A stretch of 64,000 nucleotides of DNA from Gnetum montanum (lineage: Eukaryota > Streptophyta > Gnetopsida > Gnetales > Gnetaceae), in assembly GCA_015680685.1 (NCBI GenBank), contig MNCI01034296.1, positions 597,700-661,699 of the forward strand, written 5' to 3'. The first letter of the stretch is position 1; the number at the start of each line of letters is the position of its first letter. The notes beneath the pieces were generated by a model. The model did not search any database, was not told where the DNA came from, and saw only the letters and a list, made by a program, of their open reading frames with translations. The translations under genes were made by a program, and so were the position numbers. Below, piece by piece: positions 46,221 to 57,846 of the stretch.

Positions 46221-46418
46221 TACTGCCAACAAGTCCCAATTTAAGTCGGTGTTTTCCTGATCAATTGAACCATGAGCAGAGAGTACTGAAGCAGATGCAT
46301 AGCATAGCAATCGCAGGGCACAAATTTATCTCTTTCTATTACAGTCAGCTTACTTACTGATAACAGTCCAAGCCCGAAGCGCAGCAGGCAACAGTTTTTG
46401 TTTGGAAAATGTCATGGT

Positions 46419-46442
46419 TATATATATATATATATATATATA
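46419..46442. repeat. (TA)12 microsatellite
   Basis: Twelve TA units in the E 5' LTR. Copy 1 has only tttttttatatt at the equivalent place (about 11135). Confidence 0.9.
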
Positions 46443-46489
46443 TTGTCATGTTCCTGTTATTTTGCTTGTGTTGTTCGTTCATCCACCAA

Positions 46490-46690
46490 CCCCAATCTTA
46501 CACAGGCGGAGAGAAACCCAAGAAAAGTATTGCTATCAGGCCTAACACCGGCGTCTCTCATCTGCTTATAAGCAGAAATGACCTCTTCAGGCTTCCCATT
46601 AAGGGCAAATGTAGCAATCATGAAATTTCAGGAACCACAATCTTTTTCTGGCATTTTCTCAAACGTTTTGCATGCATCCTCCGTAAAGTT
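46490..46690 (-). pseudogene. PPR protein fragment, copy 2
   Basis: Base-level match to 11190-11383. The repeat is decayed by a stop and small deletions (MIATFALNGKPEEVISAYKQM is still traceable in pieces). No open frame of its own. Confidence 0.65.
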
Positions 46691-46989
46691 TTTAGGAAGA
46701 TGCAACATTTTTAGTTATGCATTAATAAACAATGCTCCTCCCTTCTCTTTCTCAAAGACTTTGTCTCAGGAAGCTCTGTATTTATGAAAAGCTGGGTTGA
46801 TGAAATTGTTATGTCACGTAAAATGTGAGATTGCTATTAGAAAGCCACTGTATCCAAGGAACGAAGTTCTAGTCCCACTCATGTCCCTGCTTTCCTATTC
46901 ATCATCCACAAGTAATACAGAGTTACTCGTGTTTCTTTGCAACATCAAGTTTACGTTGCTTTTGGGATTGGCTGTGCTGCTTCCAATGG

Positions 46990-47238
46990 TTACAGTCTGC
47001 TGATTTTAGTTGCTATTAATTCCGCAGGCTTATCCCACTCCCTAGCGGTTGTGACTCTATTATAATAATATTTGTGTTTATGAGGGGAAGTATGTTCACA
47101 CCGATTACTTGCTGAACTGTGTCTAAAATGGTGGTAACAGTGACAACCATTGCTTGTGGCACGTTTTTCATGGGAACAACAGGAGCCATATTTGCAGACC
47201 GTGGGTTTGGGACAAATGAAGACTCTAGTTTTTAACAT
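46990..47238 (-). pseudogene. WW-domain protein fragment, copy 2
   Basis: An 82-codon frame with EHTSPHKHKYYYNRVT and REWDKPAEL: the second Trp and Pro of the WW fold are kept, and the first Trp is Arg-Cys here. It continues as KISRL and then a degenerate SNVNLMLQRNTSNS region to about 46870. Confidence 0.75.
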
Positions 47239-47564
47239 AACTTGGATCTAGAGTTTCCTCAAAAATAACCTGTGTTTTTGCTAAAAGTGGATATAATTCT
47301 GCTGAGAATTGTAGTTCCCATAGTTAAGCTCCACTCAATCCTTGCCATCCATGATATAGCTTAGAACCCTGGTTGCATCTTTATTACTCAAATTCAATTG
47401 AGCCTTGTCTATAAATAAGCTTAAACATTACTTTTGACTGCAGAGAATTATCATACACTGCAGCTGCAAGTGTAATCTTGCTAATGTAGTAACCTTTTTC
47501 TTAACAAATTGCTGCTCCATGGAATGGTAAAAATGTGCCATGGAATGGTAAAAATGTGCCAACA

Positions 47565-48437
47565 ATGAGAACTTCTAAAAGATTAGATTTACATGCAAGC
47601 TAAGTTAATGCTTGAATTATGTTCAATGCTTAATTATGAAATTTTAAACATCCAATTATGCAAATGAGAAAGAAATCTTGACTTAGAAACATGCCAAAAC
47701 ATGTAAACTAAAGTAAATAAAGATGTAGAACTTGATTTTGATACTCAATAGAGTGAATTCCTTCAACAATGAATGTAATTGGGCATGGAAAGAAGAGATT
47801 CAAGCTAGTTCCTCACAAAACTCTACTAAAGCCTTCAAACGCTAACAAAAGCTTCAATTTTATGCTTGGTTCTTTAAATGAAATATGTGAGAACATCAAA
47901 TTCATATAAGAAACATGTAAGAAGATCAGTTGTGAGAAACTTATAATTCAATGAGAAATCATACAAGCTTTCATGAGAAAACCTATGAGAAAATAAATCA
48001 TGAAAGGAACCCATTCAATCTAAAAGTCCATATTTGCAATAATGCAAAGAGAAAGAAACAAGAAGTCAAAACATACAAAAAAAGTTGCATACATTCAATG
48101 AAGGAAGGGAGAGATCTTCTTCTACTCGGTACAAAATGCTCTTGGCATATACAAAAGAGATGGACTCACCACTATTTTTACGTTTTAATGAGGATTTTAT
48201 CCCTTTTGACATGAACTTAACATGAAGCTTCTTTGGCCTTTCTTATCACTTTTGGTTATGCTCTCAACCTATCCTTATACTATGATCTTCAACATTAAAA
48301 AAAAAAACTTATAACTTCTACATGATCTAAACATAAAAGCAAAAACTACTACCACTACTTCTACTCGACTTAGCATAGATAAGAGGTGATCATGAAGAAG
48401 TATGAAGGGAGAACATACATTCATACTATTTCTAACA
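47565..48437 (-). repeat. Part of K 3' LTR
   Basis: On minus it begins TGTTAGAAATAGTATG after CATACTAAAAGATG, as copia LTRs commonly begin TGTTAGA. AT-rich, no coding sequence. It is truncated at 47564 by the E LTR. No partner LTR is in the window. Confidence 0.55.
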
Positions 48438-48479
48438 CATCTTTTAGTATGCAATGTATGACGATCATGAAGTTTGTGC

Positions 48480-48989
48480 TTTTTGAATTCCTTCTTTTTT
48501 AATCGTTGTTATTCCAATAACTCTTAAAAGATGATTAATGTGAAAGGCTTGTAATGACTTTGTTAAGAGATTAGCTAATTAACTAGTTATTTGTACAATT
48601 TTGGGCAAGATGTGACCCTCCTTCAATTTGATCTTAATGATGTGACATTTGATGTTCATATGCTTGGACCTTTTGTACATAACATGCTACTTTATAAGTT
48701 GAATTACTAAAGAATTATCCATCATAAGATCAATTGGTGAGTTGACTTGGAATTCTAGTTCAATAAAGAGTTTCTTGAGCCATAGAATGTATTAGATGTA
48801 GTTTCTTATTACATTGAATTTTAGCTCATAATATAAAAGTGTCATTGATGTTTACTTCTTGATGCGTTAATATATGATAATTGACTTATGGAAGATGATG
48901 CTCCTAGATGTTGATTTCTTCTTTTCAAGATTGACTCCCCAATCTACATCACTAACGACATGAAAGTTTCTGTTACCTTTCATAAAATT
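48480..48989 (-). pseudogene. Copia RNase H of element K
   Basis: SDVDWGVNLEKKKSTS is the copia RNase H start (D-x-DWA...D-x-KSTSG). It is followed by LLYYELKFNVI (normally LSS-x-EAEY), NSPIDLMMDNSLVIQL (DN-x-SAI) and SKHMNIKCHIIK (KHIDIR-x-HFI). Several stops. Confidence 0.8.
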
Positions 48990-49787
48990 TGGAGTAGAGT
49001 CACTTTGATTTTGGTTTAACCCTTCAAAATAGACCAAATCTAGAATGTATAAAAGACAATTCAATTGCTAGAAATAATAAAACTAACTATCTTTTGCTAA
49101 TTCAAAATAAGATTACAATTACAATGGAATCACAATTCCACAAATAACATCACTCGCACCCTTAATGATATTGCAAAGTATGAGGCTCTACTATCATACA
49201 TACACAATTAAGTACTGAGGTGTACACACTCTCATGTAATTTCCCTTCTAATTCTCTCATGTACTTGGATCCTCTTACACACAAATAAAACATGAAAACA
49301 TTATCAATATTTATAAATTACAAGACCAAGAACCATAGGAAAATATTCTCCATAATCATCTTGGAGTTTCTCAGTTGTTTCCAATCTTAATCTAATCTTC
49401 CTGGTTGTTTTTGCATTGAAACTACCATGTTAGATCTTTTCCCTAATTGAATAAGATGTTTATAGGCTTGACAAGACATCTTTCTATCAATCCTAGCTTC
49501 TAGGCAAGGTGTTTCTTGTCTTAATAAGACATCTCCCCTCGAGATAAAATATTTTCTTTTATTGCAAAACATCTCCCTAGAGACATCTCTTCCAAGTGAT
49601 AGGTGTCTTCCCAGAGACATCTCTTGTCAGAGAAAGATGTCTCCTAGGCATTTAGGATGTCTCATGTATCATCTTCACACTTGGACAAGATGTCCTCTAA
49701 GTCACTATGACATTTTTCTAGCATTCAAAAACCTTTAATTTTTTGCCTATAGGAATGAAAAAAATGTTTAAAAGAGGTGTCCCTACA
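48990..49787 (-). repeat. Element J 3' LTR
   Basis: Collinear with 54587-55363. On minus it starts TGTAGGGACACC. It contains a cluster of AGACATCT/AGATGTCT words at about 49460-49700. Confidence 0.8.
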
Positions 49788-49801
49788 CTGGTTCTCTCAT
49801 C
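49788..49801 (-). other. Polypurine tract of element J
   Basis: Minus: GATGAGAGAACCAG directly before TGTAGGG. Confidence 0.6.
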
Positions 49802-49990
49802 TATCAAAAAGTAAACTCAGGTGAATAAGAAAGTAGGGGTAGAAATGATTCCCCATTTAACAAGTTTGAACTCATGGATCCATACAACATCGTTAGCAAT
49901 TTGATCCACCAAATGGATTAAGTACTCATGCCTCTTATCTCCATGAGTGCTAGAAGCTTCTCTCTTCTTAAGCATGATTTCCTTCCTCTC

Positions 49991-51290
49991 TTATGAAGGC
50001 TTGGACTTGTTAATAGCCCCCTTCAACCCATCGATGCTATCTTGTAAGATTACATCATCTATCGGTTCATGGTAATGCATAATATTTGCAACATTAAAAA
50101 TAAAAAACATACCCACATCATTTGGTAAGCTAATTTCAAAAGAATTATTATTGATTTTGGTCTTTATCTTGAAAGGACCTATCTTCTTAGCTTTGAATTT
50201 TGAGAAGTTTACAACTCTCAACCTATTCTTCTTCAAGTGAACTGAAACAAGGTCACCAACATCAAATTTGGGACTCTTGTTGTCCTCATTCCTCTTATGG
50301 ATTCTTTCTTCAGCCTTATTCTTAATATTTTCCTTCACTTAAACATGAAGATCCTTTATCTCTTACACAAATTTAACACTTAGTTGAGCTTTTCCATCAA
50401 GCCTCTTAACATTATGCACCATCTTTGAATAAAAATCATGATTAACCTCAAATGGTATCTTCCCAATAGTAACACAAAAAGCATTATTATAGGAAAATTA
50501 AGCATTAAAAAAACAAATACTCCCACCTATTAGGCTACCCTTCATACAAATACCTCAAAATAGTCAACAAAGATTTATTGACCACTTTAGTTTGGCCATC
50601 AAATTATGGATGATATGCACTAGAAAAATTTACTTTTATCCTTAAAATTTTCCAAAGGGACCTTTAAAAAATGACTGGTAAATTGAGTTTCTATCACTAA
50701 CAATATTGAAAGGAATCTCATGCAACTTCACAACATGATAGAAAAATAAATTTATAGCATGAGATGCATCACTCACCTTTTTGCACAAAATGAAGTATGT
50801 CATCTTGGAGAATCTTTCACCCACAACAAAGATAGCCTCATTCCCACTTTTTATCTTTGGAATTCTACTCACAACATCCATTGACATACTTTCCCATGGA
50901 CCCTCAGGAATGGAAAAGACATATAATATCCATCCACTCCTTTGCCTCCTTTGAATTTTTGACATGTCAAAACCTCCTTCATAAATTTGAAGAATTTAGA
51001 GGCCATTTTAGGTCAAAAATAGTGCCTATCCATGAGCTCCAATATCATATCTCTTCCCATGTAACCTGCCATGTCATCATAATGCTTTTCAACTAAACTT
51101 GTTTTTCCCTAAAATCACAATTCAAAGCACATACCTATCCATTCTTGAGAAACAGTTCATTTTGAATATGATAGTCCCCTTTATTAGTCTATCCTACTCA
51201 ACAAAGGTTCCTTGAGAATTTCTTCAAACCTATCCAAAATCTAAATCATGTACATACAAAATAGCAAAATCATTCATATCTTCCATATGA
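49991..51290 (-). pseudogene. Integrase of element J
   Basis: A decayed zinc-binding N-terminus near 51000-51100, then the core frame 50965-50642: SMSMDVVSRIPK (first Asp), VVGERFSKMTYFI, FNIVSDRNSIY (second Asp). The third catalytic residue lies in a poorly readable stretch near 50500. The frame 50338-49991 is the C-terminal GPY/F module: FDVGDLVSVHLKKNR, KKIGPFKIKTKINNNSFEI, FNVANIMHYHE. Confidence 0.85.
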
Positions 51291-51299
51291 GACACATTG

Positions 51300-52560
51300 A
51301 AATTCACCATATGCACCCTAGATAATGCATCAACTACCACATTGGCTTTTTCACTCCTATGCGTGAGTTAAAAATTGACCTCCTATAATTTTTCCATCCA
51401 CTTCATGTGTTTAGCACTCAACTTATTTTGAAAATAAAGAAATTAAAGTGCTTTGTGGTTAGCCATTAAAGGAAACTTCTTAGAAAATAAGAAATGCCTC
51501 CAATGCTTGATTGCTTAAATAATAGCATTTAATTCCTTCTTATATATGCTATATTTCTACCTTAACTCATTCAACTTTTTTGAAAATAAAGTAATAGTTC
51601 TTCCTTCTTGTGAAAGAACCCCTTCAATGGCAAGTCCACTTACATCCACCTCCACCTAAAATAGCTTTTGGAAATATAGTATTACAAGCACTGGTTCAAT
51701 GGTTATTTTTTCCTTCAACAAGTTAAAGCTCCTTTGAGTCTTATCATCCCACTTGAAATATTCATAAGCACTAGTTCACTTGATTCTTCTTAAGCAAAGT
51801 AAAAATAGGCCATAAAATATCATTGAAATTTTTTATGAACCTTATGTAAAATCCTACTAAATCAAGAAATTATCTTATCTCCCCAATATTTTTAGTAGTT
51901 GGCCAATCTCTAATAGCCCTCACCTTGGTAGCTTCCATTCAAGTTTAATTTTTAGAAATCACATGTCCCAAATATGTGATCTTTCTCTTGGAGAAGTGAC
52001 TTTTTTTCACATTGATTACCAAATGTGCCTCCTTCAACTTAAGACACATTCTTCTCAAGTGATCCAAGTGCTCATCCTCATTAGAGATGTATATCAAAAT
52101 ATCATCAAAGAAGACAATACAAAAATTACCAATAAAATCCTTAAGAACATCATACATCAACTTTATGAACATAGTATGTGCATTTATGAGCCTAAATGAC
52201 ATCATCAACAACATGAAAAATCCATCTAGTATCTTGAAAGTTGTCTTCCATTCATCATCAGGTATGATCCAAATTTGATGATATCCACACTTTAAATCAG
52301 ATTTGTTGAAAACCTCTACATTAGTAAGGATATTAAGAATATCATCCATCCTTAGAATTGGAAACCTATACCTCACTATTATCTTGTTCACAGTCCTATA
52401 ATTGATGCATATTCTTCATTCATCACTATCCTTCTTTGGCATAAGCACTATTGAAACTACACAAGGTGAAATGGCTTCTCTCACAAAGCCATTTACAAGT
52501 AACTCCTCTACTTGTAATTCACCCTACTAATTTTATGCCATTTGGTTTGTCTTCTTATTT
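51300..52560 (-). pseudogene. Reverse transcriptase and RNase H of element J
   Basis: A 148-codon open frame (52391-51945) has RYRFPILRMDDILNIL, FNKSDLKCGYHQIWI, FFDDILIYISNEDEH and YLGHVIS: the RT fingers-palm region with the catalytic DD intact. Upstream of it lies a decayed start. Downstream, RNase H words are traceable with stops to about 51300. Confidence 0.9.
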
Positions 52561-52823
52561 GGAATGGTAGAACCATGGATAAGGTTAATTTGGTGCTAAA
52601 CATTTTTCATTGATGGAAATCAATCTAGTTTTCCTTTGAACACCTTGGGAAATTTCTATTTCAAGCCTAGCACATTTTCTAGAAGTTCTACCTGCACAAC
52701 ATCATAGTTAGAAGTAACAATTGATATAGCTACAAAACTAAAACTAGCCTCATCATGTTTCTTAATATATTCCCTCTTTCTAAGAAGAATTAAGGAAGCA
52801 TTAAGTGAGCCTTATTGTCTCAC

Positions 52824-53260
52824 TTATTTAGCTATCATGGGAATCAACTCATGGATTCCATCATGTCTTGCTACACTCCACACATTTCTTACTTCATTAA
52901 ATAAATTATTATTATCAAAATTCCAAGGCATTCTAAGAATTACATTAACATAATCAATTGGTAGTACATCACATTTCACAACATTATGATGACTTCTAAT
53001 TTTAATTTCAAGACACATTACTCTTTTACCTCTTGAGAAAAGTCTCCTGATAACTAATGCAACTTATAGGGTACAAGATAAGAATTTGTTACTATAACCA
53101 ATCTAGAAATTTCCCTAAAAGAAATATAATTTTCTTGGGCTTTACAATTAATCAAAATATGAATCCATCCTTCACTAAGAAAACATCTAGCCCAAATCCA
53201 AAATAACAATTTTTTTGATGGACGATCTCCTTTATTCACATTTTTCATAAATACATAAGA
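52824..53260 (-). pseudogene. Protease of element J
   Basis: ILINCKAQENYIS stands where the retropepsin active site (I-D-S/C-GA-x-x-NFI) should be; the aspartate is Asn. Further on, DYVNVILRMPW is the D-V-ILGM-x-W motif. Confidence 0.75.
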
Positions 53261-53299
53261 ATTTAATTTAGAAACTTCTTCAATTTTAGGAGCATTATG

Positions 53300-54517
53300 A
53301 TTATCTCTTTGAAGATCATGTCTTAATGTTTCCTCTACTACCATGGTTTGTACATTATTACCCTTGGTTGCCTTACAAAGTGGACATTCCCATTGCTTAT
53401 GTTTCCATTCTACATATTGTAAGCACTGAATCTTGTATGAGTTGCTACCTTTACCTTTGTCTCCTTAGCCTTGGTCCTTTTTGGCCTTGCTTTTCTCATC
53501 ATCCTTTTGTTGCTTCATATCATGGTTACCATCCTTTTCTTTAGATTTTGACTTGGATTCTTTCTCTAATTTGGATCCTTTGTCCTTCCCCTTTAAAACT
53601 TGTTTGTTTCTACTCTCAAATCCATTGAGTTTATTTTTTTCTACATGAAGTATCAAATCATAAGCCTCACCAAGAGTTTGTGGCCCATAGGATGACAACT
53701 CCTTTTGATAATCCATTTTAAGCCCTCTAAGAAAGATTGAAGCCTATTCATATTTCTTTTAGTTCACCTTATCTTAATGGAATATTTTACAAAATTCAAG
53801 GTAAAAATTCTTGACATCTTTGTTTCTTCTTCTAAGGAATTTTAGATTTATAATTGTCTCTAGTCTTTGCCGAGATTATTCAAATTTTTGAATCAATCTA
53901 TATTTCATCAAATTTTAATCCTTGATAGACGTCCATTTTACCTCATAACTTTTGGATTCTTTCTTCCACCAAGTTGAATTCATAACTTCTCACATGGATT
54001 CATTAATTAGTACTCTTAATTGATTTTGTATCTCTTCTAATTCAAAATTCTTGTCAGGTACCTTTAGCTAACTTACAAAAGCATTGTTACTATCCACAAT
54101 GTTGAAAGTCTTCAGTTTTACATATGGAAGCCTTGTAGCACTTCTTAATGTCCTAGTAATTTTTACTTCATCTTCATCATCAAGATTTCCATGAGAAGAT
54201 GTAGATGTCTATGATGGAGTTTTAAAATAAGGATTTTTATTCCCTCTTCCTAGAATCTTAGGCTAATGGATTATTACACTCCATACATGGAATGTTGTTT
54301 CTCATATGCTCCCCCTCTACTAGGCTGAGAAACATCTTTATCACCATTTGAGTAAGAATGGTTGTCATCACCATGATTTTAAATACAGCTAGGACCTACA
54401 TTCCTATCTACCTTGGCATTGATCTCATTTAATTATTCAACCATCAACTAGAGGATAGATTTCATGCTCTTCATATCTTTGTTCAAGGCTTGAATATTTT
54501 TTTCGTAGAAGCCATCT
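53300..54517 (-). pseudogene. Gag of element J
   Basis: It starts near 54517 (MASTKKIF), with a decayed capsid region. The open frame 53716-53465 has ELSSYGPQTLGEAYDLILHV followed by a very Lys/Asp-rich linker. A degenerate knuckle (HKQWECPLCK) lies near 53390. It then runs into protease. Confidence 0.7.
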
Positions 54518-54568
54518 AAAACAAACAAAAAAATTCATAACCAAATTCCAAAAAATAATAAACCTAAG

Positions 54569-54585
54569 GATTTAATATCAATAAC
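54569..54585 (-). other. Primer binding site of element J
   Basis: Minus: TTATTGATATTAAATCC, four changes from TTATTGGTATCAGAGCC, the tRNA-Met-type site of many plant elements. Confidence 0.55.
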
Positions 54586-54586
54586 T

Positions 54587-55363
54587 TGGATTAGGGTCAT
54601 TCTGATTTCCTTTAATCTTCAAACAACACTAAATCCAAAATGTATGAAAGATAATTCAATTACTAGAAAACAAGAAAACTAGCTATCTTATGTTAATTCA
54701 AAAGAAGATTACAGTTAGAGGAGAACACAACCCCATAAATAACATCACTTACAAACTTAACAATATTGTAAAGCATGTGGCTCTACAATCACACAAGCAC
54801 AATTAACTACAAAGATGCATACACTCTCATGCAATCTCGCTTCCAACTCTCTCATGCATTCACATGATCTTTCACATAGAAAACATGCAAACATAAGCAA
54901 TATTTATGAATTAAAAAACCAAAAAACCTAGGGAAATCTTTCCCATCACCATCTTGGAGATTCTTGGTTGTTTTCAATCTTGATCTCATCTTCCCAGTTA
55001 TTTCCACATTGACACTATCATGTTGGAGCTTTTTCTTAGTCGAACTAGATATTTACAAGCTTGAAAAGAAAATTTTTTTATCAACCCTAGGTTTCAAGTA
55101 AGATGTCTTCTCTGGAGACAAGACATCTTCTTCCACTGCAAGACGTCTCCTCTAAGTGATAAACATCACCCCAGAGACATCTCTTGCTAGATCAAGATGT
55201 CTTGGAAGATGTCTCCAAGGCATCTGGAGTGTTTCTTATGTTATCTCTAGAGTTAGGCAAGATATCTCTCAGGTCACCAAGACATCTTCCAAGATTTTCA
55301 AAACCTTTAGTCTTCTACTTGTAGGGATGAAAAGGGATTCAAAAGAGGTATCACTACACTACA
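54587..55363 (-). repeat. Element J 5' LTR
   Basis: About 777 bases, collinear with 48990-49787. AGACATCT/AGATGTCT words recur at about 55085-55300. The outer end is uncertain by a few bases (tcactacactacact). Confidence 0.75.
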
Positions 55364-55870
55364 CTTGATGAAAAATTTAGTATTATCATTTACATACTTT
55401 AAGACATCCTTAAGGAAATTCATGTAGTTTTATCTATGTTCTTGCATGAACCTTGAGATGTATGAAGATATAAATTAAGTATTAGGTCTTAAGTGATAAA
55501 GGAATCTCAAGGATCCTATCATATCTCTATAGAAAAATATATCAATCAATGAAATTTCATCTTTCTTTTGTAGCTTTATAGGAGGAGAAGCTATGGTGAA
55601 TATTCTTAAATTCTTTAGATAATAATTTTCTATGATGCTTTCAACATAATTGAATTGATGCATTTTTAGATAATCTTCTTCTTGATCCATATACATCCTT
55701 AGGAAGTACCTTAGGGCCTAAAGTTCATTCTTTTTAAACTCTTACTTCATGTTATTTCTAAAGTTTAAAATTAATTTTTTAGAATTTAATAGGATGTACG
55801 ATCATCAACATACAATGAGATCATTATTAGGTCATGGTCTGCATGCTTGAAGTAGAAAGTTGATTCCAAG
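55364..55870 (-). pseudogene. Copia RT of element K, C-terminal part
   Basis: ISLYVDD near 55820-55845 is the copia catalytic box. The frame 55696-55475 has EDYLKMHQFNYVESIIENYY and FFYRDMIGSLRFLYHLRPNT, equivalent to YRQ-x-IGSL-x-YL...RPDI. It ends NDNTKFFIK at the J insertion. Confidence 0.85.
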
Positions 55871-55889
55871 ATACAATACTTATAGTTTG

Positions 55890-57600
55890 TGGGTGTCAAA
55901 TCCAAAAAAAATATATATTAAAAATAAAAATCTAAAGTACAAAATTAGAGGAGTATTGCAAAGAGGAGAGACTCTAAATCAATAAAAAGAAAAGTTCTAA
56001 CTATTTTGGAGATGCCTTTTTAGATTTTCATCCTCACAACTAATCATGAAACTTCCCTGTAGGATAGAAAATTGGACATTCCATGAAAAGGTTAACATTG
56101 GATAGAGGGGGAGAAAGGTGCCCACCTTATTAATAGAATCATAATTATCAAGATATATTATCTCCATATCTTGACCAATAGCTGTAAATGAATTATTAGT
56201 AGTTAAAATATCTCAAACATGTTGTTCATTTTAAAGATTTAACATGTAATCACTAATAGATAGACTTCATTGCCATTTTTTATTATGAAAAACTAGTTGA
56301 AAACCATTTGAATTAACAATAGGATTCTATAAAACCTGGTGAGCATATATTTGTTTCTCCCTAATTATTGAAGAATTTTTTAAAATTGATTTCATCAAAA
56401 CCTTCCTTGAAAATACATTTTTTTTTGAAAAACAATGAAAGAAAGGAATGGGCTAACTATTGAAACATTAGTAAAAGAAATCATTCTAGGATTTGTAGCA
56501 TTTATACAAAAAACCTTAATATAATCTATAACATTTATAGAAGAAACCTTAGCAACATTTATAGTAGCTTGTTGATGACATGCTTGCGTTATGTTTTTTT
56601 TTTTACACCATAAAAGGACATGAATCAAACATGTGATCCTCTCGATGACAAAAGTAACATGACTTTAGAAGATTGTAATAAACAACCTTTTATACATAAT
56701 CAATTCTACCAACACATAGAATAATTTCTTACTTAAGTGAGTTAAGATCCACTTTAAGCATATATGAAATTCTACAAAAACCACTAACTATAGTAAGGAA
56801 TTCACAATGCTTGATTGGCGTAATACAAGAGATAATATCCCTTGCAAATTTTTTAAAAATTAAATGAAAGATTCAACAATTTAATAAAACAAGAAACCTT
56901 TCAAAATTCAAGAGATGCTAGATCAAAAGGGAAACTCTAGTTTTAAATAATCAATAAACCATAATGATAATTAAAAAAAATATACCAAGGACCTTAGAAA
57001 GCATTGTCGAATCAACAAATTCTACTAGCAAAAATGAGTTTGACAAATAATGAGCATGGGCAACATCCAAACCTTACTCTTTTCAACAAAAATTTAAATG
57101 ATTTATAAAACTTAAGGAATGAGGTAAATAACTCAAAATTTTCATGAAAACATACCTCAGAGAAATTTTTGAAGTAATAAATTCATATATATTATTAGAC
57201 AATTTATGGAAAGGCAAAGAAGTAATGATTTTTCTTAAAGGATCATCTACTAAATCTAGTGGCATTACATGTAATATCAATGCAAAACCTCTTATTGTCT
57301 TAGATCAACGTTTAAACCCTTACCATCGAAACCCTTGCCACTAAAAACCTCATTAGATTTACTTAATTTTGATTCCCAATCCTTCATTTTTATAGCTACC
57401 TCCTATTTCTTAGTATGAGACTTCTACATAATGCTAGATTCAGAGGATTAATACATGAATCTAATCTCAAGTTCATGTCATGTCCACTACCCAACCTTCT
57501 TAGATTTGCTCGACACTTCAAAAGATTCCTTAACTACTTCTTCCAATTGATTGCTTCTTGAATTATTGCTACAACATCATTGTATTTACAATAGGATATA
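55890..57600 (-). pseudogene. DUF4283 / CCHC fragment inserted in K (LINE ORF1-like)
   Basis: On minus, ITSLPFHKLSNNIYEF, KISLRYVFMKILSYLP and HYLSNSFLLVEF follow the DUF4283 pattern of plant LINE ORF1-type proteins. A good zinc knuckle follows at 56618-56659 (CYFCHREDHMFDSC, CX2CX4HX4C). No endonuclease or LINE RT is seen and no poly-A tail is clear, so this is a fragment. It separates two halves of the copia RT. Edges are approximate. Confidence 0.6.
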
Positions 57601-57846
57601 GATCCCTCTCATTTGCAAATTGGATTTTAACAAAATCATTGAATGTTGGGGTTCTCTTAAACCCTATACTTATATTCACTCTTTGGAAGAATAATTTATC
57701 CTATGGAATCAAGCTTTTGATGCTTTCTTGAGTCCATAAGGTATCTTATGTAGCTTGTTCATATAATCTTGTTGGTTTTAAATATCAATTCCCTTCAATT
57801 AAATAATATAAATTTTTTCTTGTAAGAAATAATTAAGGAAGGTTAC
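57600..57846 (-). pseudogene. Copia RT of element K, N-terminal part
   Basis: Minus: IPYGLKKASKA then FHRI, equivalent to LYGLKQAPRAWY of copia RT, near 57690-57735. The upstream sequence is cut by H at 57847. Confidence 0.75.

Larger units (their letters stand above)
7020..47564 (-). mobile_element. Element E: Tat-like retrotransposon with ~3.8-kb LTRs carrying host gene fragments
   Basis: The two LTRs are 7020-12361 (3', minus the 1292-base solo LTR; its far end is left of G and outside the window) and 15210-15586 plus 44150-47564 (5', split by element D). The inner edge of the 3' LTR is preceded on minus by the purine tract GGAGGGCAAGAAA and starts TGTTGGCAC. The 5' LTR outer edge ends ...GCCAACA at 47564, followed by a candidate target-site duplication ATGAG. 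The interior (12362-15209) keeps gag, protease and an RNase H piece but no RT or integrase. Long LTRs and this type of RNase H suggest the Tat/Ogre group; that placement is an inference. Confidence 0.7.
44150..47564 (-). repeat. Element E 5' LTR, outer segment
   Basis: Collinear with 7186-12361: AT-rich block, fragment X, GDSL, PPR and WW fragments. It ends GTGCCAACA, preceded by a small tandem duplication of ccatggaatggtaaaaatgtg (47518-47560). It is better preserved and more GC-rich in the gene fragments than the 3' LTR. Confidence 0.7.
48990..55363 (-). mobile_element. Element J: Ty3/gypsy, chromovirus-like
   Basis: On minus: 5' LTR, tRNA-Met-type primer site, gag, protease, RT, RNase H, integrase, polypurine tract, 3' LTR. 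Pol order (integrase after RNase H) and the FFDDILIY RT box are those of Ty3/gypsy. No chromodomain could be recognised after the integrase GPY/F module. It is inserted in K. AAATT lies at the left flank (48985-48989), but a matching right duplication is not clear. Confidence 0.85.
47565..57846 (-). mobile_element. Element K: Ty1/copia retrotransposon, broken by J, H, E and a DUF4283 insert
   Basis: On minus: RT (57846-57600, then 55870-55364), RNase H (48989-48480), a purine-rich stretch, 3' LTR (from 48437 down). E cuts its LTR at 47565, J cuts between RT and RNase H, and H cuts the RT at 57846. It is the oldest layer on this side. Confidence 0.75.

Noticed and set aside
49991-50338. Chromodomain at the end of J integrase
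   Set aside because: The frame ends after the GPY/F module and no chromodomain aromatic pattern is visible, so chromovirus status rests on RT and integrase style only.
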